From: Ceratothoa steindachneri
Lineage: Eukaryota > Arthropoda > Malacostraca > Isopoda > Cymothoidae
Direction of reading: 5' to 3'
Assembly (NCBI GenBank): GCA_963969495.1
Contig: OZ018326.1
Location: 177,540,497 to 177,604,496 of the forward strand
DNA: 64,000 nucleotides
Shown: positions 1 to 11,166 of the stretch, one piece after another
Numbering within the stretch: the first letter of the stretch is position 1
Layout of the letters: every line of letters begins with the position of its first letter
Made by a program: the position numbers and the translations under genes
Notes under the pieces: model-generated
Seen by the model: only the letters and a program-made list of their open reading frames with translations
Told to the model about the DNA's origin: nothing
Databases searched by the model: none

Positions 1-1069
1 AGACGATATGGCAAACAAGAGGACAAGTAAACAATGCGGACGAGAATAAACACATCATATGTAATTTACAGTTTTCATTTGGAAGGGACTCCATTCGTCT
101 ACCTAAAATTCGTTGCATCTTTTCATGTTAATAAAATCTTTCATAGAATTTTAATAACTTGTTAATTTGCCAGAGTTACTGCAACTTGAACCTCTTCATT
201 AATTTGCCAGTTTATATGCAATAGCAAATTTTCCTAAATCTTTAAATGATATTAGGCCATCCGATCATCATGGAGACCATTAGACCTATTTCTTTCATTC
301 AGTTAACATTAGACCTTCAATCTAATGGCTCATCTTTATCTGCCTTTTTAAGGAAATAAATCTTTGATAACCTATCTTGTAAAATATTCCAATATCAATT
401 CCAAAAGAACAGGGCTTATAACCACATTTCCATACCCGTATAGATCTCGTAATGGTGTTCTACCGGGCACTTTCTCACAAATGAGTTCAGACTTTATTAA
501 GTCTTCTTTTTAATTTAGGTCAAATACAAGCCATTCTATCATATTATATTTGATTCGCAAGACTGATTTCAAACTACGGAATTCTAAGATACCTCTGAAT
601 GAGTATAGTTTCTCTGATTCTTTAATTTATTCCCCAACCCGGCGCGAAATGGGTAGGTGAACAAGTAGGGGAACTTCCGCGTCTTTTTACGATATCTATC
701 TATTCTAAAAATTCAATATTTCTCACTAAACTAAGACCCGCAAAGGAAATAAATTTGGTGCATGAAAATATTATTGAATTATGTTCGGCCGTAATCGATA
801 AAGTCTTCCTCTTTTAATAGTTTCGTTGCTAGAATATTTATTTTACGCGATCAGGCGTTTGTAGTTTATCACAACGATACCCTTAACTATCACCTCTTTT
901 CTGATCTCAAATACTGATTTTAGTTTTCTATTTACATTTTATACCAAGATGCAGCTCTGTGTGATTAGAAAAATCCAGAATTTCTGAGCGAATTCTAATA
1001 CACTGCACATCTTACGGGCATTCCACCAACACTTACTCTACCCTAGAAATACCGTATTGGAGGTATGAA
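1..1069. other. AT-rich non-coding stretch, no gene seen
   Basis: The sequence is AT-rich with no long open frame on either strand and no recognisable repeat or RNA signature. GC content rises sharply near 1070, where the first LINE-like material begins. Confidence 0.6.
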
Positions 1070-1654
1070 ACTGAAACAAAAACGGTAAATGTCCCTACGG
1101 CCGCCTTGGACAGGTTGTGGATACAGGCACCCTAAGCCATCCTGGAGGTTCGACGACCACATGCAAGACCAGGAGAAGGGATGTACGTCGGGAGATCGGT
1201 GCCCTAGACTTCACCTTACCCACTGCAAGGATCAATCAACAAAGGTGAATGCCTAGACGCAGGGTGTAAGAAAGCACACGTCAAGGGCACAAAAGGATTC
1301 AGACCTAGGACCAAACAAGAACACTAAAGCCAATAAGACAACAGCCGACAACAGCCGCCAGCAACTCCAAGACGGACAACGCCAGCCAGGAACCCTGAGG
1401 GACAGATGGCCCAAACAATTACCCCCAAACAGCCGGCTTTAAATGACAATAGAATACCCCCACATGTTGTAGGCATGCTAACAGGCATGAAAAAAATCCT
1501 GGAAACACTGACAAGGGGTATGGAGGCACACGCAGCGGTCATAGCTACACATGTGCTGGGTCACTAACCACAAGTTCCACAAATCTTCCAGCACTAGCTG
1601 CGGTCCCAGTCTCCTATGACACTGTGGCTAAACACAGTAGCGGCAGCCTAGAAA

Positions 1655-2235
1655 ACATCCTTCGAGGCAACAACCAAGGCCTCTACCCCCAAGACAAATA
1701 AGTCTAAAATACCATTTACTGCGGATATGATCAAAGTAGAGGACCATGGGGGCGTTGTCACTTACATAAAAAAACTAACTTGTCTCAGACACAAGATAAC
1801 TGGCTGCTTACTCCGATGGTCATGTATAGGTATCCGCAAAGCACATGTCCAAGCGCAATTTAACACTGATCAATTGCAACCTTCACCACAGTGTCCCCCT
1901 GGAAACTTCAAGAAAGCGATGGAATGCATCAGTAAATTGCTAGAGGACCAACCAACGCCTATACCGGACACAATCATCTGTGGTGACTTAAAATTCCCCT
2001 TCATCAAGTGTCCAGAAAGATACATAATGGAGAGCTCACAGTAGGATCAAGCCCAAGCCAAGACCTTTCTAGAAATCTCTGACAAATTCCTTCTGTCTCG
2101 GGTGATAACCACTCCAACCAGGATCAACAACATACTGGACCTATTCTTCACCAACAACCCAAGTGTGGGGCTAGAATATAGGGTAGAGTAAACAATTTTC
2201 TCTGACCATGGCCTGATCACCTTTAATAGTTCCTA
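1655..2235 (+). pseudogene. LINE endonuclease (APE-type) remnant
   Basis: This is the decayed apurinic-like endonuclease of the LINE, which in a working element nicks the target DNA. Visible pieces are the IICGDLKFPF motif near 1975 (usual form GDLNF), an HGGVVTYIKK segment near 1746, an ILDLFFTNNP segment near 2132, and FSDHGLI near 2200, which holds the conserved SDH active-site triplet. The part between the N-terminal segment and HGGVV is missing compared with relatives, so there is an internal deletion. Stop codons follow the 105-codon open stretch ending at 2044 and occur again near 2190. Confidence 0.75.
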
Positions 2236-2390
2236 CACAAACCCAGGTGTACATATGGGAAACTAGATAACACTAACAACAAACCAAACCAGTAGGTTAT
2301 ACTTCTACAGCAAAGACGCAGACTAAGAAGGGATGGAAAAGTCCCTACATCAAATCGTGTGGGACTCTCTGCTGGACGCCAAAGAGGTGA

Positions 2391-3735
2391 ATGACATGCA
2401 CGACAAATCGATCGACACCATTCCACGACCTTCAGAGACAAAAAGAAGAACAGTGTGCTGCATTTAACATCAAGAGCAACCACAATTACTTCTTCAACTA
2501 CTGCAAGAGGTACGCAAAGAGCAAAACTCAAGTAAGTCCACTGAAGAACAAAGAAGGCATAACTGTGCACGATGCCAAGGAAACATGTCGACTCCTAATG
2601 AGACAATACGGTGATGTATTCAGCACACCAAGAGCTGCAATGAAGGTCACTGATCCAAACTCAAGCACAGCCTTTGTCTCTCAGCGACCTTACCTTCTCA
2701 CAGGACAACATAATTGAAGCCATAAAAGAACAGAAAAAGAACGCAGCAGCAGGCCCGGATGGGTCCCAGCCATGCTCCTTCTAAAATGCAGGAATGTGCT
2801 GTCATACTCCATCCACAAACTATGGCACCACTCGCTCCACACAGGTACGATGCCTCTGGCTCTCAAGAAAGCTAAAATCACTCCAATCTACAAGGGAGGA
2901 GACAAAGGCCTTTCTAAAAACTACAGGCCGGTAGCCCTCACCTCCCACATTATCAAGATATTTGTGAAAATTGTCCGAAACAAAATTAACCATTTCCTGG
3001 AGACCAACAACAGGCTAAACACCAACTTACAAAGTTTCCACAAAGGTAGGTCCTGTCGCTCAAAGCTGCTAGCCCACTATGATTGGCTTCTACACAGTAT
3101 GGCGGAGGGGGTAAATGTGGATGTCATCTTCCTAGACTTTGCAAAAGCCTTTGATAAAGTTGACCACGGCATCCTCCTCCACAAACTCCGAGGGCTAGGA
3201 ATAACTGGTAAGCTGGGTGTGTGACTGCACAGCTTCCTCGCATCCAAAACACAAGCAGTTGTCACCGAGGGACAAAAATCGGACTACACCACTGTCCTCA
3301 GCGGAGTGCCACAAGGCTCCGTACTGGACACCTTCTCTTCCTGGCATTGATGGGTGACACTGATGATGAGGTGCAGTCTTCTGTAGTCTCATCTATTGCC
3401 GACGACAAAAACCTCAGCCACCAAATCACCCACGTCACTGACATCTACCTCCTACAACAAGACCTCCGAAAGGTCTACACATGGGCAGAATACAACAACA
3501 TGTCATTCAACGAGGGCAAGTTCGAGCTCCTAAGATGTGGGCTAAACCAGGACCTAAAGGACACCAAACCATCATATCTCAGCCCCACGCCAAATGCCTT
3601 GGAGTGTTCCTCAGCGACGATGCCACCTTCCGCCATCATATGGCCTCAACAGTCAGCAGAGTCAAACAAATGTCACGGTGGATCCTCTACACTTTAAGCA
3701 CAAGGAAGCGGGACGTTATTCTGACCTTATGGTAG
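2391..3735 (+). pseudogene. LINE reverse transcriptase remnant
   Basis: This is the RT domain of the same LINE, read across at least three frames. The linker before it includes KSNHNYFFNYCKRYAKSK. RT motifs in order: ITPIYKGGDK with NYRPVALTS (about 2878-2945), LDFAKAFDKVDH (about 3135-3168), SGVPQGSVL (about 3300-3325), and IADDKN (about 3393), which keeps the catalytic DD of the usual F/YADD box with I in place of F/Y. An in-frame stop follows GKLGV at 3222-3224, and a frameshift occurs after the PQGSVL motif. The order is right for RT, but the gene cannot be translated as one protein. Confidence 0.85.
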
Positions 3736-3779
3736 GCCCTAGTACAGCCAATTTTAGACTAGTGCAGTCAGCTGTAGTT

Positions 3780-4327
3780 ACCCCACAAAAAGGGAGAAAT
3801 ACACGACCTAGAGTCGGTTCAGAGGTCTTTTACCAGAAATATAGAGGTCATGAGGCGCCTAAACTACTGGGAACTTTTGAAAATCCTAAGTCTATACTCC
3901 CAGCAGAGGAGGAGAGAGAGGTTCTCTGCCATATATGTGTGGAAGGTTATGGAGAACCTGGTGCCTAACGCCTCATACAACGACCTCAAACCAAAACCAA
4001 ATGACCATACTGGCCGCACGTACTCCAGGAGTGCCCTGCTCACAACTGCACCTGCACGGATTAAGGTCCTATTGGAAGCCAGTCTGAGCTATAGCGGGCC
4101 CAGATATTCAACTTGCTCCCAATAGAGGTGCGGGAAACCAAAGACTGCCTGGTGGACAAGTTCAAAAGGAGGCTTGACAAATTTTTTGAAAGCCTACCTG
4201 ACGAACCACCGGTGAGGGGCTACACAGCTGTCTGCAGAGCCACCTCAAACTCAATATCGGACCAGATCAGCCTCATCAAAGGAGCCTCAAGATCCGGGTG
4301 CAGTGGTGCACCAGCATGGCGCTGAGG
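3780..4327 (+). pseudogene. LINE ORF2 C-terminal segment
   Basis: This is the region downstream of the RT palm and thumb. It has a RRRERFSAIYVWKVMENLVPN-type block near 3908-3970, followed in another frame by VDKFKRRLDKFFESLPDEPP (about 4153-4213). Both are signature blocks of the C-terminus of one invertebrate LINE group. The two blocks lie in different frames, so at least one frameshift separates them. The final ORF ends in a stop at 4323-4325, just before the A-rich tail. The function of this segment in live elements is poorly known. Confidence 0.75.
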
Positions 4328-4362
4328 GCTTCGCCTCAAGACTTCGTAAAAAGTAAAAGTAA

Positions 4363-7300
4363 GTATGTCGTAGGTTAACCCTACACACCTTACACAAGTT
4401 TACAATATAAGCAGAGTGCAAATTAACTGAAAGTAGGTTGGCCAATAGTCGAATATCTTGGAGTTCCGGGCTAACAGAATAAGGGTACAAAATAACTACT
4501 AATATGCAAATGAATATTATTTTACAACGTTAAAAGGAATTTTAGAATGAGCTACCCCGATACTAGATTTACACAGGTTTCCTCAGCTAAATGGGGGGAA
4601 GACAGAGGATACTGACTGGGCAGGGAGGACGGCGGATACTGCCTTCCAACTCTGGTGCCGGAGGATTTATAGGGGTTGAATGGGGTTTTCTCCTCTCCGT
4701 CCGGTGGGGAGGGTTCTAGAGTCAGACGCATAAACCGACGAGAATAGTCTCGGCCTTTTAGCTTGAGCGCAAGAAGGTTCTTAAGCCAGCAATGCGAACT
4801 TTGTCCAACTTCAGATGGGACCTTCTGGGCTCTCACACTTATCGTAGCTTTCTGTGATGGCCGCATTTCATCTCAAGGTGGCGTCTCACGGCGTCTCATA
4901 ATTTCCCACCTCCATTAGCGCAGACGAAAAGGGTCGCCTAGGTGTCTGTTGTCTCTCTTTCTCTATTGAAGGGCGAGGCGGCGGGTATCTTCCTCTCTCT
5001 CTGTGATCTCTAACGTACACTAATATTCATCTCTTAAGTTTAACCTCTCCTTCTCTTAGATTCTATTGAACTGAATTTTACCAAAAGTTTTGCCTGCTCT
5101 CAACTTTCTTAATTTTATGCATCGATAAGCTCACAGTCTTATTTAAAGTCTTACGTAGACAAATATTCCTTTCGGAATTTGATTCATTTCGATCATCCAT
5201 TTACAAAGCATTTATGACGCGTGGGGCGTTATTTCTATTGTATTGTATGGTAATTCAAGATCGATTTACTTTTCAAGATGTCAATCATAAGTATTTTAAT
5301 AATATGTGCATTACAACTTGTCATTCATTCATTTTTCGTTTTTAACTATTTAGACCAATTGTAAAAACTAATATGATCTCACATCCAATGTATTCATGTA
5401 TTTCTGTTTACATACAAGATGCAAAGATTGAGATAGTTTATATCATTCAAGCGTTTATTTGCTCCATTAAGCTTGTGTGATTAATTAGTTCCTACATGAG
5501 GTGTGCACTTGATGGGTTTTGCAGATATAGAATATTCATTTGTGTTGTAGTTAAGTGAACTTACAACTTTTCCCCTATTTAATAAACATTCTTTCTTTTA
5601 AATCTTTAAGCATATTCCTTCTTTTAATGGTACATGTCTAATTCTGTAGTCTTTCTCTTACCATATGAGTATGGCAAACAGCGTTTCCTAAGTTATTAAA
5701 CTTAATGTTTTATGTTATTTTTTTTCGATCTATTTAATGCCTTGCCATCCTTAATGTCATTGAGCTAGGTCGTATCTCGAATGTGTTCTTCTCCAAATAT
5801 CTTTTAGAACGAATATGGTTACTTGCTTAGAATATTATTTATAGACGTTCTTGCAATACTTCTTGCAACCACTTTAAAGAGACCTATAATATCTACTGAA
5901 GTTAGTAAATCTTAAAAATAAAACATTTGTATCGTCTTATAAAAGAAACTACAGATTTGATAGTTTTTCTTGAAAATATTCCGACGCTCTGGTAACGTCA
6001 GTTTCTGGAAGATCTGTGTGTTTATGCTATAGGATTAAAAAGTGTAGAAGATGCAATTAGCTCCGTGATAGATTTACTTCACATTACGTTTCAACCATGC
6101 ATTTACCACTCGAATGATTTACTAGTCAAGGCAGCAGGAACATTGGCTGCAATTTGGCCATCTTAGAAATCACATGCAAGAATCATTATTTAAATACATA
6201 ACAATCCAGGATGTCTTTTTTCCAAGTGCAATATTTCAGCATCATTTTATGTCCATATAAAATATATGCACCTGGTAACTTTTACCCTAATAAGATGAAT
6301 TATATGGCTGAAACGATGGTATTGAATTTTAAGTATTGTATCATTTCGTTAATTTAATTATAGCTCATTAGAAAAATGGCAATTCCTTTTCAGTAATGAA
6401 GATATGATAAGGACAAACTTTTGATGCATTTTTAATCAATTTTTCACTTGATATATTAAAATTTCAATCGTTTTGTAGAATCTGTAACGATGGTAATACA
6501 TTTCCTTCTCACACTCAACACAGAGAAAGTAAATATATGGAGTTATGTTGTATTAGCATCAACTTATAATTACATATTATGCAAATTATTCAATGATTTA
6601 TGACTTTATCACGGTGAAAGAATATCCAAAATGGCTGTTGAATTATTATAGCCGGATAAAAATTTAATAATATTTTCACTATTTCACACATTAATGAAAT
6701 GGAAACGTTAATAACTCTTAACCCATCAAGAAATTATAATTAAAACGTAATTATGTTGATTTGACTGGCAACGGCCATCAATTAATTGACTGTCACACAT
6801 TTTATGGTAGGAATCTTTTAGGAATGTACTTATGTAGACATTTATAAACATTAATATGGTTAATACCAATAACCTTACACACACATGTTCAGGTACATTA
6901 AAGGACGCGATGTTTACACGATAAAGTATATTTTCCTTTAAATAGTTTTCAAGAGAGGTAGGCTCCTAGTTGAAGTGTATGCATATTTCATAAAATAGAC
7001 GATATAAATTGGATATAAAGAATTTTGAAAGATCTATTATCTCCCTCTAAATAAGGAGGCTTTTCATTTATTCCAATAGGACAATAAGTGAAGTTTCCAA
7101 GGATACATCTAAAATAAAAGCCAACTTCATCGCTACTTATTTATATAATATTTGTTTTTGGTACACAATACCGATTTTACGTTTAGAAAATATTGTCACT
7201 TTGTAAAATAATTACACATTTATCCCCAAACATCCATGCTATATACATATATGTTTGTGTACATAAAATGCTTATTGGTTAGATTAATTACACTATAAAA

Positions 7301-7584
7301 GTTTTGCTACTTTTAAAGTGTACTTACAGGCCCTGTATCCTGATGAACCCTGTCAATAACTTGCTTCCGAGGTTCAAATGTAGGTCTCGCACTCCGTTCT
7401 CTTTGACTACCGCAAGAAGAGTCTGGTCTTTTCGTTCGTGTTCGTGGATCCCAACATGAAGAAGAAAGAATCTACTTCCTCGCAAATAGGAAAGTTACCA
7501 ACCTGCAACATAAGAGCGAGGAATATTTAATGAGACAAATGATGATAATAAATGTTCGTTAACGAATAGTTTCCTTAAATTATT
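4363..7584. other. Intergenic AT-rich DNA, no gene seen
   Basis: About 3.2 kb with no long open frame of plausible coding content and no recognised mobile element. The part from 4550 to 5000 is somewhat richer in GC. A 104-codon minus-strand frame there (4552-4866) has no recognisable motif. The remainder is AT-rich with short poly-T runs. Confidence 0.55.
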
Positions 7585-7950
7585 ATTATTAATAATAAAG
7601 GATTTATATAACGGACTTCAATACCTTGAGCCTTCACAGGGCGCGCATATCGATTAAGAAAGGGCTTGGCAGAGGAGGTGGGTTTTGACCGCAGGCTTGA
7701 AAGCGCCGAGTGCGGAAGAGTGGCGTATGCTGGGAGAAGACCATTCCACAGCTTAGTAACAACTACAGAGAAGCCACGATCATCGTTTCAGCAGAGATTA
7801 GTGCAAGGAACAGAAAGCAGGACGGCACTTTTAGAGCGAAGGGTCTTTTGTTGTCTGAATGAAGACAGTGTAGAGGACAGGTAAGGGGGAGCCATAAAAT
7901 AGGTTTGTGGGTATCTATAGAGCAGATTTAAAGGATGTGAATTTCTTGGA
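7585..7950 (-). mobile_element. L2-type LINE, 3'-terminal fragment
   Basis: Read on the minus strand, the block gives APPYLSSTL, KTLRSKSAVLLSVP, GFSVVVTKLWNG and LGAFKPAVKTHLL in order. These match the last part of the ORF2 seen in the two longer L2-type copies at 9.3-15.3 kb and 18.5-20.9 kb, which read SICAPKLWNALP and TFKRLLKTYLF. It then runs into a TTATATAAATCC segment and an ATT-rich tail at 7577-7597, again like the other two copies. It is 5' truncated near 7950, as is common for LINEs, and contains stops and frame changes. A plus-strand ORF here (7666-7884) is the antisense shadow. Confidence 0.75.
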
Positions 7951-9335
7951 AAGCTGTGGTACCATTAAAGCAACCGCTTTTAACCAGTGTTTAGAAGCAC
8001 AGGTATGTGCCACTTATTAGTGTATTTGTCAACGCTTCCAAGTTTAATCATGCAGAAACTACTGGTTTCAGTACAAAGTAAAAACAAAGGGTGGACGAAA
8101 GGGACCACAGGTGGTCCACAAATATCTACAGTGTTCCACGAAGGAGCCTTAAGAATAGGATGCAAAGAGATCAATGATCTGCTATGGAATCCCTAAGTTT
8201 GCCCACGAAAACAGCAATGCTATGTGTGTACCGAAAGGGGTACATGTATGCCATGAGAAAGCCATTCCGTAAGAATGGAAATTATTGCCAAAATAATATA
8301 ATAGAATCATTGACCATTATTATGATATTTTCTGCTTCTTTGATAATATAAATCAATTTTATTTCTCTCGCTTTTACTTAAAATGTAATAACATTGCATT
8401 AAGATAATCATCCTAGTTTAAATTATCAAATAATAATATGATTAAGATTTTAAAAAGTCAAATTTTAGCTGTTTGTTAAATTATAGAATCTTTCCTTTAA
8501 AACAGTGGCAGCTCCTATGTTTTGGGCGTTTTATCTAATGAAACGTCGATGAGGGATGGTCTTAAATAACGACGCTTCTGGATTATAAAGGCGTAAACGA
8601 CGTGCCTTCGGAGGGATGGAGTACCTAAATATGTAGTTATAATTCCCTCAGATAAAGGTTGCGACTAAACTATGTGGAAATACCAGTGCCTGTTTGAACG
8701 AAGTTAAGCTCCTTTGAGTATTATTAATGATCGGATCAAAGCCGTGTCTAGAGGGATGTTGTCACGTGGTTTTTGTTGTAGCCATCCCTAGTTCGGATTC
8801 CATTAAAACTCTCTGTTCTGAGTGATTTATGCTCATGATGATAGGTGTGAAACTGTGGTAAAACCCGCAATAGAATAAAACATTGCTTGATAATTAAAAG
8901 TAATATCCAGGTTTTTAAAAAAGCAAAGAGTGTATTTTCCACAAGAAGTTGCAGGAAGAAAACTATAAAGGAGAGCGATGAATATAAAGGAAATATACAT
9001 CTGTGGAACACAAATAGTGGCACATATTCCAACAAGCATTATGGACTGGAAGGTAGGCTTAAATGATTTCGAAGTGAGCTGTTGAGTTGTATTCTCAAGC
9101 ATTGATTTAAGATGTCTTGTATTTTGTCAGTTGCGGGGAGTGAATGCCTTTTCTGACATAGCCTGTGGTTTCTACAAATCCGTTAGAGAAGTTTACAATT
9201 AAAAATTATATTCATATCATTAGCTTTAGATGTCAAATCTTTAGAAACGGGATTTTTGCAGAAAAAAATATTTGAGAGTGGTCAAAAAATGTATTTAGAG
9301 TACATAGTCGTGTAACCATAAATAAGATCAATTGG
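7951..9335. other. Intergenic AT-rich DNA, no gene seen
   Basis: Several short open frames occur on both strands (for example 8748-9102 minus), but none shows a motif or composition that supports coding. A weak polymerase III B-box-like string lies near 8789, without a good partner. Confidence 0.5.
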
Positions 9336-9389
9336 TCCTTTATCCAACAACTCCAAATCTCCCCCTTCCTCCTGTGCTTATCAACAGGC

Positions 9390-10095
9390 GCTGTCAGCGT
9401 CTCACCTGAACATTAGGAGCCTGACTAATAAGTCGGAGTATGTCCCTGATCTCGTTGTTCGCAATGGGGTTTCTTTCCTTGCCCTTACATAAACTTGGCT
9501 CGAGTCTGAATCTGGTTCATGCACTGCCCTTGCAACCCCTCTGGGTCATTCTTTTCTGCATGTTCCTCGGAAATACCGTGGAGGGGGAGTTGCACTGACT
9601 TCCAACTGATCCTTCTCCCTGAATCTTCTCCCCTTCCCCCTCTAGCCTCATTTGAGGCTCTCAATGACGTCTCACGTTCTGTGCCCGCTCTGAATATTGT
9701 TGTCCTTTAAGGCACTCACACCTCGACTCCGGCCTAATTTCTCGAGGAGTTCTGTAACTTACTCTCCGACCAATCCTCTACTAGTTCTTAGCCTTATTCT
9801 CGGTGACTTCAATCTTCCTAGCCACAATGAGACTTTTCGTGCATTCATTCACATCATAGACCTCTTCTCTCTTATGAAACATATCATCTTCAACAGACAT
9901 ACATGATAATACCCTGGACTTGGTAATTTCGAACCTCCATATCTCTAATCTAACAGTAACTGACCTTTCTATTACGATTTCCGACCACTTCTTGGTCAAT
10001 TTTAAATTTTATATTCCTACCACCTACCTCCTCTCTCGTCCCGAGATCTTACTCCTTTCCGGCGACTATCGTCAATTGATACGCTCCTCTCTTTA
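9390..10095 (+). pseudogene. L2-A endonuclease domain remnant
   Basis: This is the N-terminal endonuclease of L2-A ORF2. Motifs in order: HLNIRSLTNKSEY (about 9396), FLALT then a stop where the catalytic glutamate of the usual TETWL box should be (about 9478-9492), YRGGGVAL (about 9573), LGDFNLPSHN (about 9799-9830) and ISDHFLVNF (about 9977). Stops and frame changes occur throughout, so no protein is made. The segment TLDLVISNLHISNL just before SDH aligns with TGDLVISDCCISNL in L2-B. The frame is cut at 10095 by the nested element. Confidence 0.8.
10089..10095 (+). repeat. Target-site duplication, left (CTCTTTA)
   Basis: The heptamer CTCTTTA lies immediately before the inserted CR1-type sequence and recurs immediately after its tail at 13121-13127. 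Removing the insert and one heptamer restores the host L2 spacing. Confidence 0.85.
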
Positions 10096-10246
10096 TGTCG
10101 TGGAACGCACCCAAAGGAGCGTTCGAAACAGAGCGAAAGCGGACGTGCGCCAGCATGCCCGTGTCACTCCTGGAACGACCTTCTCGGAGGTCGTCAAAAA
10201 GGGTGTGACCACGAAAACAAAGAAGCCGGGAAACGGAAGAGCGTAG
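10096..10246 (+). pseudogene. 3' end of CR1-A ORF1
   Basis: An open frame enters the element at its truncated 5' edge and runs to a TAG at 10244-10246. The peptide is strongly basic (RNRAKADVRQ, KKGVTTKTKK), as expected of the nucleic-acid-binding tail of a LINE ORF1. No start codon is present because of the 5' truncation. ORF2 begins about 15 bases downstream, after a small inverted repeat. Confidence 0.5.
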
Positions 10247-10270
10247 GGAGTCCTACACTAGGGGACTCCC
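10246..10270 (+). promoter_or_regulatory. Inverted repeat at the ORF1-ORF2 junction of CR1-A
   Basis: GGGAGTCC (10246-10253) and GGACTCCC (10263-10270) form a perfect 8-bp stem with a 9-nt loop. The first base of the stem is the last base of the ORF1 stop codon, and the ORF2 reading frame starts within the loop or 3' arm. A role in reinitiation or coupling is conceivable but unproven. Confidence 0.4.
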
Positions 10271-11166
10271 TCAAAGTTCTTCTGTTCAATGCGAGGTCAA
10301 TCAGGAATAAGTTTCTTGAGCTCCGTGGCCTCGTAGTAACAAAGGAACCTGAGATGGTGGCCATAACGGAGTCGTGGATAAAAACCTCAAGCCGAGATTT
10401 TGAAGGTGAATTCACGATTCCCGGTTACCAGCTCTTCCTGAAAGATAGGCCAGACAGAGAGGGTGGCGGTGTGATGTTGTATGTCAAGGATACTCTCAAC
10501 TCGACGGATTGCAACATCATATCCGACCATGAACTACTAGGTGTTGACCTAGAGATAGGTCCTGCCAAATACAGGACCCTGGTGCTTTATAGACCTCCTG
10601 CCCAACTCGTTGAAAAGGACAGAGATCTTTATCAGCTGCTAGGAGAACTTGTCGTCGACAGAGTGTGTATCGTCATGGGTGATTTCAACACACAAGTTGA
10701 CTGGGAAACCAGAGAACCCTGTGGCGAGAACGCACTACTCCTAGAGTTCACGAACAACGAGTTCCTCACTCAGTGGGTGAGAGAGCCAACGAGAGGAGAC
10801 AATATCGTCGACTTGGTTTTCACCTCTGAGGATGACATCGTTGAGGACCTCTCTGTTGGCGAAGAGCTCGGTGGCAGTAACCACCGACTAATTAGATTTG
10901 TAGTCAAAGTCCCCAAAGCAGAGCCTGCAACTAGTAAATCAAGGAAACTGGATTTGAGAAGAGCAGACTTTGCAGGTCTACGCGCAGGACTGACTGACGC
11001 GAGGCTAGAAGAGTGCGATGCTGTTGAAGACTCTTGGAACAGTTTCAAAACCACATTCATGAGTCTTCAATCGCGTTTTATCCCTCTGAAATGCCCCCGT
11101 CGGTCCTCTGTTCAACCAAAGTGGTTTAATTGAGAAATCGGGCAACTGCTTAGGGAGAAGAGAAAT
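10261..11166 (+). pseudogene. CR1-A ORF2 endonuclease domain
   Basis: This APE-type endonuclease has a long intact stretch. Motifs: FNARSIRNKF (about 10287), VAITESWIK with the catalytic E (about 10357), GGGVMLYVKD (about 10465), VMGDFNTQVDWE (about 10674), IVDLVFTSEDD (about 10804) and SNHRLIRF where SDH is usual, so the catalytic Asp has become Asn (about 10876). The frame has no ATG near its true start; the first ATG (10354) lies inside the domain. A TGA at 11131-11133 breaks the frame after KWFN, where relatives have a tryptophan, and the same frame then continues into the RT. Confidence 0.85.

Larger units (their letters stand above)
1070..4362 (+). mobile_element. Decayed non-LTR retrotransposon (LINE), endonuclease plus RT
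   Basis: A GC-richer block carries the order expected of one LINE ORF2: endonuclease remnants (about 1655-2235), a linker (about 2391-2720), reverse transcriptase (about 2770-3735) and a C-terminal segment (about 3780-4327). The 3' end is placed at the A-rich GTAAAAAGTAAAAGTAAGTA stretch near 4343-4362, which resembles a short-repeat LINE tail. The 5' limit is uncertain: 1070-1650 has LINE-like composition but is too broken to read as ORF1. The C-terminal segment, with RRRERF and FKRRLDKF motifs, resembles copies I associate with crustacean genomes. That link is recollection of the family, not a search result. Confidence 0.85.

Noticed and set aside
4552..4866. 104-codon minus-strand frame in a moderately GC-rich patch
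   Set aside because: No motif, no homology recognised, and no supporting signals for a gene.
7666..7884. 72-codon plus-strand frame
   Set aside because: The minus strand reads as an L2-type C-terminus with matching motifs and tail, so the plus frame is a shadow.
8752..8800. Possible polymerase III boxes (TTGTCACGTGG and AGTTCGGATTCC)
   Set aside because: The A-box match is poor and no SINE body or tail follows, so the evidence is too weak to call.
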